DNA of 64,000 nucleotides from the NCBI RefSeq assembly GCF_030247185.1, contig NC_080570.1, positions 152,471,641 through 152,535,640 on the forward strand. Direction: 5' to 3'. Positions 54,986-64,000 of the stretch are shown here, piece by piece. Origin of the DNA: Malaya genurostris. Lineage: Eukaryota > Arthropoda > Insecta > Diptera > Culicidae. Below the pieces are notes generated by a model. It was not told the DNA's origin. It was given only the letters and a program-made list of their open reading frames with translations, and did not search any database. The stretch's first letter is position 1. The number at the start of each line of letters is the position of its first letter. Made by a program: the position numbers and the translations under genes.

Positions 54986-56770
54986 TGTCTCGTTAAATGT
55001 CAACATGAAAAATCCTGGCTTTTCGCAGAAATAATCTTTTCAGCAACAACAGAAAAAACCAAAGAAGATTTAAAAAATGACTTGTCATCCTTGTCTAGCG
55101 GCTCACTGAGATCGGACCTTCCTAACAATCCAGCCACACACAATCTCCGGACAAAGCCAGCTAATTCCGTCTCGTGTCTATGTATCTTTTTTTTTCTCGC
55201 ACTGATTCTCTCCTCCATGTGTCTGATCTTTCCCGGAGGACTTTTGACAGTAACGCGGTTCAGTTGCGGCTTTCAACGTACATCTCGTACAGCAGTGCGT
55301 CCTACGAGGGAGGCATGCTGACGCTTTGTTCCTTGTGGGAGCACCAGAAAAAAAAAGATCACTAAAACCAGAGTGCAGGCAAAAAGTAATCCAACTGCGT
55401 CAGAATTCAGTCCAATAGAGAAGAAATCGGAATCCTGCGTCCTACTTGGAGGTGTCTCCTCCCACCCTGTAAAAACGTGGTGTATTCTCTGTTACTTTTT
55501 CTCGGGTGTTGACACAGAAACAGAACCGACCGACCGACCGACGGATTACAATGGTCTCGCGCTGAGAAAATGTGGCGAAGTGGATTGTTTCCTTTCCATA
55601 AAACACAATCCCCTTCGGACTTCGGGTTGGAGCGGGTGGTTTTGGTAGGGTTGTTAGCTGCAGGACGGATTACACATCCCGAGCTTTTTTTTGAGCTGGT
55701 GGTCGAGTGTGAGCCGGGAAGCACCAAGTGCATGCTACACTCCTTGAAGTTCCGCGCCAGCGTGCGCTTCGTCATCGTGTAGGACGTATTTTTTTTCTCC
55801 TTTTTCTTCTTTCCTGTAATGATGACACCACAACAATGTCCTCATGCAAACTTCAAATCATTATGGTGGGATTCTTTTTTTTTATTTTTCGTTCGCGTCA
55901 CAGATGGAGCCGGTGTGTAACTGATCCTTCCGGGTGGTCTAGCGTGTAGCGATCCATCAGCTCTGGGGGTTGCTCCGGAAGGGTAAAGGATTTTCCATAC
56001 GCGCCACTTCCCGATGGATGGAGCACTCTTTTTTTGCTTGAAATCAAAGCGAAAACGCACGTTTTTGTGTGTGCGTGTGTGTGAGAATACGGATCAGAAA
56101 CGATTTGTGGTGTTTTTGACTTTGCTGACAGGATTACGGAACGGAACGAGGGATGGTTTTCAGCCCATGTCGACTTCATATGGTTTGACAAAACGATCGA
56201 AGTCGTTCAATTCGAAGAATTGTAACATGCATATTCTTGAACGGTTCATGATGACGGTTCATTTCCTGGACCAATATCTGAAGTTGATGGGATGTCTTTA
56301 CTTCCTTCTCCTAGTCACCTTCTGCACAGAAAGCTGTACGGATTTGCCTTTATTTGCAGCCCATACACAGGCTTTATATCGCATTAATTTACTTACAAAA
56401 GCCCCTCCGGTGTCCAGTTCCAGCCTATTCTAGCGGAAACGATGTCGAAAGGAGCATATGTATTTGTCTTAAATGCAGCAGATGCAAGTTTCTGTGCAAG
56501 TGCAGAATGCAGTCCCAGAATAATTAGAAATACTGGGATTATATGGACGTAGGCTGCGGTATTTTAATTAAATTGTGTTCATTAGTCTAGACTTGTTTGT
56601 GTTTGTGCTAAATATTGCTTCAACATCTGTAATTTTGCCTGCCGGCATTGAAATGGCAAACCAGTCACTGTCAATGATAATGAATGATGCTGGCTGTTGG
56701 GATGAAGGCAAACTGCGGACCACTCACTAAAGGCGATTTTGTAGGTAGATGAACACGATTACATACCCCG
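54986..56770. other. GC-richer low-repeat island
   Basis: The longest non-repetitive stretch in the window. It contains several open frames of 60-139 codons on both strands (for example 55407-55775 - and 56014-56433 +) that overlap each other and show no domain, signal peptide or splice context I can defend. It could be host intergenic or intronic sequence with conserved elements. Confidence 0.35.
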
Positions 56771-57615
56771 GTAGCAGCTTTCATTGGAAAGAGAAGAGAT
56801 GGAACTTGAACATCAAATTTTAAGGGTATAATACACTAAATGTTATATATTTAGGTCAGTTCACTTATTCAGATACACAGATAAAAATATTTTGTGAATT
56901 TACGTCTATTTTCGTGCACATATTTGGAGCAGGTAATTAAACATAAAATTACTTTACGATTCTGTACGTTTCAATACAATTTAATCGCAAAATAAGCGTT
57001 AATTGAAAAATACAGTTATATTCATTGAAAATTCTATGCAATTCAATTTAGTTTTGCATCGATGAAGGTTTTCAATCGAAATTTCGATTCAACCCATGTC
57101 TATTGCATGTTACTTAGATTTACATCTCGTATAAATTTAATTATTACTTTCTATGTAATATTCCAAAACTTAGATCCCGTTCGAAAAGTATGTCAAATAC
57201 ATCTACGTGGCGTCGATAATCTCCTTGTTTTTCTATTGAAGAGACCCCTTTCCAAGATTGAAGTCAAAATTCGATGATTTTAGTTATAATTGCAATACTA
57301 TTGTGGTTTTTTTGCGCTTCATGTGAGGTAATTTTTGACAACGGTTTCTTGTTTGGGTTGTCGCATTTTTTTTATATCGCCAAAAAAATTAATGCCGGTC
57401 AAAATTCCATTTATCTTCGAAAAGGATTTTGTTTTTTTACGAGTTTGTAAGCAATCAAATAGGACACTGAAACAGACTCCGGCGGCCAAAAGACGCGCCC
57501 GGAAGTTTGGCAGGGTTGCGCAAAGGAACCTGACATAAAGTAGAAGAATGAAGGTTTATTATTTCGTCTAGTAGTTTTCCATCATGGAGCACTGGAGCGT
57601 CGCTCACCGCGTTTC
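56771..57615. other. Unassigned AT-rich sequence left of the DD37E element
   Basis: No gene recognised. A basic segment at about 57450-57535 (+) faintly resembles the linker between DNA-binding and catalytic domains of Tc1/mariner transposases. Confidence 0.3.
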
Positions 57616-57689
57616 TAAGGAGTGTATCGAAAATAAGCTATTCACATACATTTGTGTTGTACGCATGTATTTGTGATGGTTTTACCTTT

Positions 57690-59525
57690 TTTATATATAT
57701 ATAAAAAATAGGTATAGAATTCGCTCAAACTTTCGAAAAAATTTCCGAGGCCCGGAGGGCCGAATGTCATATACCAATCGATTCATCTCGACGAACTGAG
57801 CAAATGTCTGTGTGTGTGTGTATGTGTGTGTGTCTGTATGTGTGTTGTCAACTAAGAGGTCGAGATCTCAGAGATGGCTGGACCGATTTTGATCAAACTA
57901 GTCGCAAATGATAGGTCTCCCCGTCACCCAGAACGCTATTGAATGGTTTTGAGATCGGATGTTTACTTTTTGAGTTATACGAAGTTTTATGTCAAAATTT
58001 TCAGTTTTTCGACAGTATCTGTCACATTTGACCTTGAAAACAGAATATGTTTCCAGACTTAGATTTCGCTCGGTAATACCTATCCAACAAGCCATAGATT
58101 GTTAAAATCCGTCCATTTTTAACGGAGATATCGATATTTTTGTGTAAGCCTTATTCCAGTAGAAGGAATTTTGAGCGCTGTATGGAAAAGCAATGCTTGG
58201 GAGCAACATGAAATACGATTTTTTATACTGTTACATATAATTGTTTCTAAGTACCAAAAAGACTGTGTACAGCATCCTTTTTTATGACAATTTGCCACGG
58301 ACCAATTTTAGCACGGTTCATTTTTGGCAACATAATCTTTCGAATATGGCATATGTAAACCAGATGATACCAGTATTATCGAGTTAGAAGTAATTCCATA
58401 ATTATATTGATTCAAACTATTTACAGCAATAAATGCTGGAAGAACATGACTTCCATATACCATACGACTCAGTTCGTCGAGATCAGCAAATGCGTGTGTG
58501 ACAAATAATTTCACTCAATTTTCTCGGAGATGACTAAACCTTTTTCTACCAACTCATATGAAAAGTCGTATTCTCCCAAACAAGGCTCCTGAATTATGTT
58601 TGGATCCGACTTCTGATTGCGGAATTACAGAATGATATGTGAAACGAAATTGAAATAATGCAATTAATTTTTCTCGTAGATGGCTGAACCGATCTAAGAT
58701 TCAAATGAAATCTAAGAATCATCTATGATTCAAATGAGAGGTCTTAAAATCCTATAAAACCTCTTACTTTTTAGTCAGATCCGACTTCTGGTTTAGAAAA
58801 TGCAGGGTGATTAGTATAAAAATGTCCATTTCACATAAATTAATCAGGTTTATCGGGTTTGCAAATTTGGATAGTCGATTACCAAATAAATTTATTTCAG
58901 TTTAAGCGGTATTCTTTTTTGGATTCGGAATGTACCCCTAAATTTTAATTCGCACTTTAATTTCTCAAAGATGTCTACACACTGCTCAGGTGAATTTAAC
59001 TGATTTCGGCTACACCGATTTTAGAATTCCGGTTCCAGTATCGAATCGATTCTCAAAGCTCGATCATTTTCTCAAAAAAGACCAAATCGAACTTCAAAAA
59101 CAAATATTACAGGACTTAAGGTCCCATACAAAATTGGTGAATTTTATCCGATTCTGGAATTACAGATGATGAGTTTATAAATTTCATGTAAATTGTTTGG
59201 CGTAATAATTTATGGCCATTCGAATCATTTTGGGATATGCTAATTCCTGAATACCGGCTCTGGAAGTACCATAAATAATGACGAAAAATTACTTCGACAT
59301 CTCATGGAATGTTCAATCGATTGTCGCACGCTAAGATTGAAATTCGATATGTTTTGCAGTTTCGGCATTACAGGGTAATGAGTGATTAAAATCTCAATTT
59401 GCCGTTTAAAACGACGATAATTAAAATAATGTCATGAGAACTAAAACACCTAAGAATATCCATGCAAAAACACATGCTTATTGATAAAAAAAAGGTATCA
59501 TCTCACTGCTAGGTGGATTAATCAC
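57690..59525 (+). repeat. Dispersed gaggcccggagggcc repeat, copy E (probably two units)
   Basis: It contains 'cgaggcccggagggccgaatgtcatatacc' near 57750 and a GT microsatellite (about 57807-57845). A second start-like segment ('ccatataccatacgactcagttcgtcgagatc') lies near 58455. Repeated 'ctcgtagatggctgaaccgat' words follow, and the edge 'cactgctaggtggattaa' lies near 59505-59522. Two head-to-tail units or a nested pair would explain the length. Non-coding. Confidence 0.65.
57807..57845. repeat. (GT)n microsatellite
   Basis: Interrupted tgtgtg tract inside the dispersed repeat. It is a usual part of this repeat family (compare the shorter cac/gtg tracts in other copies). Confidence 0.85.
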
Positions 59526-59604
59526 GTTTTTTATGCTCAGATCACAGCATGCTGTACGTTTTCCTGTCAGCTTTCGTTTGTTTACTTGTTTCTGCGTTTC
59601 AAAA

Positions 59605-60593
59605 ATGTCGCATAATGAAAAGGAAGTGAAAATTAAGGTTCTGGACACATGGCTAAGTGAGAACGGTATTACTATGCGAAAATTGGCGAAACGGTTTGGA
59701 ATTCATCATACCAGTGTTAAAACCATCATTAATAAGTTTGAGGAACACTATTCTTTGGATGAACTAAGAAAAAACCCGGTTCTTCCAACCCGAAACTGGA
59801 CCAGAAAGTGGTATCTCTAATCATGAAGAACAAATCAATGTCAATACGTGATTTGGCCAAAAAAGCAGGAACGAGTGTCGGAATGATCCAGCGTATCAAG
59901 AGGCGAAATCACTTGAAGACCTACAAGAAGTAGAAAATCTCGAAACAAAGTGTAGAACAGAAGAAGCGACCAGCAACAAGGGCCCGGAAATTGTATTCGC
60001 ATCTTTTACAGTGTCCGGATGCATGCGTTTTGATGGACGATGAGACTTATGTAAAGGAGGACTCAAAAACCCTTCCAGGTCCACAATACTTTACTGTCGT
60101 CGTTGGGGACGATGTGAGCGATACGGAAAGGTCGATTTAAGTGGAGAAATTTGGTCGAAAGGTATTGGTATGGCAAGCAATATGTTCCTGTGGTTTGAAG
60201 TCAACCAGTTTTTACACTACCGGAACTATAAATGAAGAAATTTGTCGATCTTAGTGTCTCCAGAAAAGATTGCTGCCTTTATATAAGAAACATAGTACAC
60301 CTCCACTGTTTTGGTTGGATTTAGCGTCGGCTCACTATTCCAAAACCACTCTCAATTGGCTTGCGGAAAAGTGTATATATTTCGTTGAAAAAAATATCAA
60401 TCCAACAAATTGCCCTCAACTTCGACCCATCGAACGTTACTGGACAATCGTGAAGAGGGTTTTCAAGAAGACTGCAGGAACATGCAGGAGTTAAAAAAAA
60501 TGGGATCAAGTGTCCAAAAAATGCGATGCAACACTTGTCCGGAACTTGATGAAGAGCGTTCGATCAAAAGGTCGAGAATTCGTGAAGGAATAA
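59605..60593 (+). pseudogene. DD37E transposase, full length with four stops and a frameshift
   Basis: The start at 59605 (MSHNEKEVKIKVLD) is preferred over an in-frame upstream ATG because the conserved protein begins there. The N-terminal helix-turn-helix (ITMRKLAKRFGIHHTSVKTI) is intact. Near 59780 the frame shifts, then continues with a second helix-turn-helix (MSIRDLAKKAGTSVGMIQRI). Catalytic residues: MDDETYVKED at 60033, WLDLASAHYS with Asp codon 60318-60320, and PIERYW with Glu codon 60432-60434. The last two are exactly 37 codons apart. In-frame stops lie at 59931, 60138, 60252 and 60492; the natural end is TAA at 60591. About 330 codons in all, normal for the family. The copy at 481-1085 is a close relative. 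Confidence 0.9.
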
Positions 60594-60734
60594 CTTAAAC
60601 TGCATCCAGTTTTCATAATCCTCAAGTTTAACCTCATACAATAAAGGATAAATTTTTAGTTTGAATAAAATATCGTTTTTTATCGTAATTTGAAAGAAAA
60701 ATTTGCGAATAGCTTATTTTCGATACACTCCTTA

Positions 60735-60960
60735 TTTATAACTTGTTTTTGAAGGATCAGTCGTATAAAACATTTTTATGAATATGAACTTAATGAGTTA
60801 ATTCTTGTGATCTTTCATCGCAATATTATTCCAAATAATTGTGAAAGATAACAAAAACACTCATTTTTCAGAGCTGTTTTCGATAACACTCGTAAAATCC
60901 TCCGAAATTTCCAGCCATTTTCACCCTGAGGATAGATACAAGTTTTTCAAAAGTCTGTAG
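60735..60960. other. Unassigned spacer
   Basis: Nothing recognised. Confidence 0.3.
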
Positions 60961-61250
60961 GTTTTTTTGTTTTGGAAAAATTTTCATCGAAAATTTCCTA
61001 AAACAACACGCGCGCATGGTCATTGGACGATGGCTTTAAAGCCAAAAATGCCGGTGCCTTTGTGTAATACTGTAAAGCTGTGGGTGAAAATTTTTCTAAA
61101 AACAGGTTCTGTACCCAAAACTAAAACCTCCGGGTCACGTCCGGACTGTCCGGGGAATGTGGGGAATTATCGGTCCTTACTTCGTCGAGGGCACGATTTA
61201 TTCAATTAACGACTAATGAGTTACTGCGATTTGAAGAGAGCGCAAGCGAA
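60961..61250 (+). pseudogene. Transposon helix-turn-helix fragment (DUF4817-like)
   Basis: The plus strand reads MPVPLCNTVKLWVKIFLKTGSV followed by a basic, glycine/proline-containing linker. In other frames come pieces resembling TPENV, matching the layout 'P-S...TI..W...F..TGSV...GRPRTVRTPENI' found at the N-terminus of many insect transposon proteins. Frames break twice and no catalytic region follows. Confidence 0.45.
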
Positions 61251-61264
61251 AAATGCAATCACTT

Positions 61265-61335
61265 TTTATCAAAAAACAGATTCGACTCCAAAACGGTGGA
61301 TCCAAAAAACAGATTCGACTCCAAAGCGGTCTATC
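61265..61335. repeat. Two-copy tandem repeat of about 32 bp
   Basis: The word 'aaaaaacagattcgactcca' occurs twice, followed by AAACGGT and AAGCGGT respectively. Confidence 0.75.
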
Positions 61336-61454
61336 CGTGGAAAATTTATGGTTTACCATACTGAAGATGGGTGCAAAGTTTCATCCTAATGGAAGCAATT
61401 CGATCCTCATTTAGGGGGCTAACCTTATTTTGTGCTTAAGACTAAAAACCGATT

Positions 61455-61535
61455 TTTTATGCTTCGTCTCCGACTCGTCAGTGCCTAACAGTTTATCTTG
61501 AACTGTTATGCTACCTAGCAGTTGGTAAATTTGTT
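61455..61535 (-). repeat. Scrap of the 29081 MITE family
   Basis: 'cttcgtctccgactcgtcagtgc' followed by 'aacagtttatcttgaactgtt' is the reverse of the family core. Confidence 0.5.
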
Positions 61536-61946
61536 GAAGCAAATTTTATTTGCTACAGCTAGAAAACAATTTTCTTCCGGAACGATATGAATCTCGACTA
61601 TCCGATTCACTTCGAAAATGTGATGTTTGCAGTTGGCGAGTTTCACAACTTGTATGATTTCTTGTCCGACCGAATATTTACAGAGTTACAATTTATTTCT
61701 AGACTTAAAAATTGAAAAATTAGCGGAAATTTCAATTTTAATCTCGACAAGTCCCGTTTCGTTAGCGAGACCTCGATTTGAAACATTCCGATGGTAGTAA
61801 ACTTGAGAAACACCCTACTGAACGCATTGCGAACCAAACTTTAACTTTTATACCCAAGGAACAAACAATTTTTTAAATTTTTTTCTCATGTTTATTTAAA
61901 ATTTAAGATTTACAATTATTTCACTTTGAATAATAAAATTGATATA

Positions 61947-62207
61947 CACTGGGGTCTTTTTTTATGCGGAACTCTGAAGTTACGTGTTTTTTTTTTAAGC
62001 GGATCTCCCAAGTTATGTGGTTTTATTGTTTTGCCTTAGAAAAAACATCGAGATCTAATGGGATCTAAAAAAAAATTTTTTTAAATGATCAAAAATTTCA
62101 GAGTTGACTTTAAAAAATGTTTCATGCATTTCAAAGACAAAACAAGAAAACCGCATAACTTGGGAGATCCGCGTAACTTCGGAAATTCGTTAAAAAAAAC
62201 CTCAGTG
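61947..62207. repeat. CACTGAGGTC-family MITE, 261 bp
   Basis: Inverted ends, TA on both sides (61945-61946, 62208-62209), and the interior words 'acttgggagatccgcgtaacttcggaaattcg' and their complement. Confidence 0.7.
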
Positions 62208-62345
62208 TATATTAATTTTATTAATCAAAGTGAAAATGATGTGAATATTTCAACTTCGCAATTCAATTTAAAATCAGGATTGTAAATCTTACATTTTACA
62301 TAAACGTGACCAAAATTAGAAAAAAAAGAATAGTTTTTTCTTGGG

Positions 62346-62381
62346 TATAAAAGTTAAACTTTGGTTCGCAATGCGTTCAGT
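62346..62381 (+). promoter_or_regulatory. TATA box plus initiator inside a repeat arm
   Basis: TATAAAAG begins at 62346 and TCAGT lies at 62377-62381 (A at 62379), which puts TATA at about -33, the normal distance in arthropods. The same arrangement recurs at about 62875-62910 (plus) and, pointing left, at about 61815-61855 (minus). The source may be an LTR or another pol II-transcribed element. Confidence 0.4.
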
Positions 62382-62389
62382 ATTTGCAT

Positions 62390-62995
62390 AAAAAAAATCG
62401 ATTTAGAAAATCTCAAAATTTTTCCCAAAGTCGACTTCAAAAAAAAAACATTTTTTTTAATGAGATTACACCAGATCTGGACGTTTCATTAATTTCTAAG
62501 ACATTTGGCATCAGAAAGTAAAATGTCTTCCATTTTGCGGTTTATTTCTACGCGGATTTCCGAAGTTACGCAGTCTAAAATTCCCAAAGCCGTCGAGAGC
62601 TAATGCAATATAAAAATTATTTTTCATTAAAAAAAAAACGAAAATTTCAGAGTTGACTTAAAATTTTATGCATTTCTAAGACATAACAAGAAAACCGCAT
62701 AACTTGGGAGATCCGCGTAAAAAATCGCGTTATTTCGGAAATCCGTGTAAAAAAGATCTCAGTGTATATTTATTTCAGCTTTAGATTCAATTTAATATTA
62801 GAATTGTAAATCTTACATGTTACATAAACATGACAAAAATTTTAAAAAAGAATAGTTCCTCTTTGGGTATAAAAGTTGAAGTTTTATTCGCAATGCGTTC
62901 AGTATTTGCATAAAAAAATCGATTTAGGAAATATCAAAATTTTTCCAAGTCCCAAAGTCACAGACTTTTCAAAAAAAATAATTTTTACGATATTA
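62390..62995. repeat. Second MITE copy followed by repeated promoter-bearing arm
   Basis: 62390-62768 has the MITE interior ('accagatctggacgtttcat', 'cgcggatttccgaagttacg') and ends 'gatctcagtg'. 62770-62945 repeats the right arm of the palindrome ('gggtataaaagttgaag...gcgttcagtatttgc'). Together with 61947-62385 this is a tandem duplication of about 530-560 bp. Confidence 0.6.
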
Positions 62996-63680
62996 CATCA
63001 GGTTAGCGAAGTCCCTCTATCAAATATGCTTCAAAACGGATCGAAACCCAGTGAATAATTTGTTGCTTATTAGTTACGGTAATTTTGAATTTGTTACTCA
63101 ATTTTTGTTTTTATTTTCTTGAGTACGTCGCTAACTTCATATGAACTTAGCGAAGTTCTCAAACAAATAAAAACTAAATTGAGCAACAAATTCGAAATTA
63201 TCGTAACTAATTAACAACAAATTAGCAATAAATTATTTACTGGGCTACGATTTGTTTTGGAGCATATTTGGAAGGGGGCTTCACTAAATTCATATGAACT
63301 TAGTGAAGTTCTCAAGAAAATAAAAAAATAAATTGAGCAACAAATTCAGAATTATCGTAACTCATTAGCAACAAATTATTCACTGGGCTTCGATCTGCTT
63401 TGAAGCATATTTGAAAGGAGGTCTTCGCTAACTTCATATGAACATAGCGAAGTACTCAAAAAAATTAAATAAATTGAGCAACAAATTCGAAATTATCGTA
63501 ACTAATTAGCAACAAATTAGCAACAAACTATTCACTGGGCTACGATTAGTTTTGAAGCATATTTGGAAGGGGGCTTCGCTAACTTCATATGAACTTATCG
63601 AAGCTAATTAACAACAAATAAGCAACAAATTATTCACCTATTTGCGTTATCATCGGCGAGAGGTGCCTCGCTAAGTTCAT
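62996..63680. repeat. About 150-bp tandem repeat with a CATATG dyad, first unit inverted
   Basis: The dyad centred on CATATG (arms CGCTAAC/GTTCATATGAAC/TTAGCG) occurs at 63138, 63291, 63435 and 63586, spaced 153, 144 and 151 bp. Between dyads the sequence 'ttgagcaacaaattcgaaattatcgtaactaatt' repeats. Before the first dyad (62996-63130) the same sequence is present as its reverse complement, so the array begins with an inverted unit. Confidence 0.8.
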
Positions 63681-64000
63681 GCTCATTTAAAGTTTGGTTC
63701 GTAATGAATTCAGTATTTGCACAAAAAAGTCGATACAGGAAATCTCAAAATTTTTCCAAATCCCAAAGTCGACAATAAAAAAAATTTATGCATTTTATGC
63801 ATTTCTAAGACATTTGGCATCAGAAAATAATGTCTTCCATTTTACGGATTATTTCTGCGCGGATTTCCGAAGTTACACAGTCTCAAATTCCCAAAGCCGT
63901 CGAGGTCTAATGCAATCTAAAATTTTTTTTTTTATTTGAAAAAAAGTCCCAAATTTCAGAGTTGACTTAAAATTTCATGCAATTATAAGACAGAACAAGA
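63681..64000. repeat. Third copy of the arm and MITE interior, cut by the window end
   Basis: 'aaagtttggttcgtaatgaattcagtatttgc' and then 'aggaaatctcaaaatttttcc', 'tctaagacatttggcatcag' and 'gcggatttccgaagttacac' repeat the order seen from 62360 and 62880. Confidence 0.6.

Larger units (their letters stand above)
57618..60732 (+). mobile_element. DD37E Tc1/mariner element with perfect 26-bp inverted ends and nested insert
   Basis: The terminal repeats 57618-57643 (AGGAGTGTATCGAAAATAAG...) and 60707-60732 are perfect inverted copies. TA lies directly outside (57616-57617, 60733-60734). The element is 3115 bp, more than twice the usual length of about 1.3 kb, because a dispersed repeat (about 57690-59525) sits between the left end and the transposase start. 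A decayed transposase fills the right third. Confidence 0.9.
61815..62385. repeat. Large palindrome centred on a CACTGAGGTC MITE
   Basis: The left arm (about 61815-61945) is the approximate reverse complement of the right arm (about 62210-62385). Both hold a TATAAAAG box and a GCGTTCAGTA word. The centre is a MITE at 61947-62207 whose ends are CACTGGGGTC and CCTCAGTG with TA outside. Confidence 0.7.

Noticed and set aside
55000..56433. Frames up to 139 codons as host genes
   Set aside because: No conserved motif; frames overlap on opposite strands, as expected by chance in GC-richer DNA.
57335..57538. Basic frame ending KQTPAAKRRARKFG as part of the DD37E transposase
   Set aside because: It lies outside the left inverted repeat and only a dozen residues resemble the family linker.

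Overview
The window is animal, almost certainly insect, nuclear DNA and most likely from a mosquito. It is AT-rich, packed with nested transposons and long simple-sequence arrays, and carries no recognisable host protein-coding gene. The mosquito call is an inference. It rests on two decayed DD37E Tc1/mariner transposases (a family known from mosquitoes), on a dispersed non-coding repeat with the core gaggcccggagggcc that I associate with mosquito genomes, and on an I-like non-LTR retrotransposon with an RNase H domain.

Layout. 1-8.1 kb: transposon graveyard (two DD37E fossils in opposite orientation, an internally deleted mariner with its own MITE insert, other mariner scraps, a fold-back repeat, a tRNA-like SINE scrap). 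8.1-11.8 kb: a dispersed repeat split by a 2.85-kb pogo-like element with perfect 25-bp inverted ends and a decayed transposase. 11.9-15.5 kb: a satellite of about 26 monomers of about 122 bp, apparently amplified from the inside of a MITE family seen elsewhere in the window. 15.5-24.5 kb: mostly unassigned sequence, with a 15-bp tandem array (19.6-20.3 kb) whose inverted counterpart lies at 20.7 kb. 24.5-29.9 kb: a T-rich zone built on a degenerate 7-bp unit (TTTTCAG), holding a MITE with 47-bp perfect inverted ends. 29.9-32.5 kb: low-repeat sequence with a possible core promoter. 32.5-35.8 kb: a second 7-bp zone (TTGATTC/TTGGCTC). 36-38.6 kb: inverted repeats, two histone-like hairpins and a GC-richer island. 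38.6-43.5 kb: at least six clear copies of a short repeat that looks derived from one motif of the DD37E transposase. 44.9-52.3 kb: a third 7-bp zone, with near-perfect TTTTGAC arrays (153 and 194 units) split by a 5'-truncated retrotransposon. 52.6-57.6 kb: MITEs, including a non-autonomous hAT element, and another low-repeat island. 57.6-60.7 kb: a DD37E element with perfect 26-bp inverted ends and a large nested insert. 60.9-64 kb: palindromic repeats with outward-facing TATA/initiator motifs and a tandem repeat of about 150 bp.

The only long intact reading frame is the retrotransposon ORF2 (46962-49769, minus strand). No gene works with another here. What can be read is a history: which element landed in which, and how short units were amplified. 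The most distinctive signals are the shared 7-bp register of three separate low-complexity zones, the transposase-motif-derived repeats, and the MITE-to-satellite conversion.
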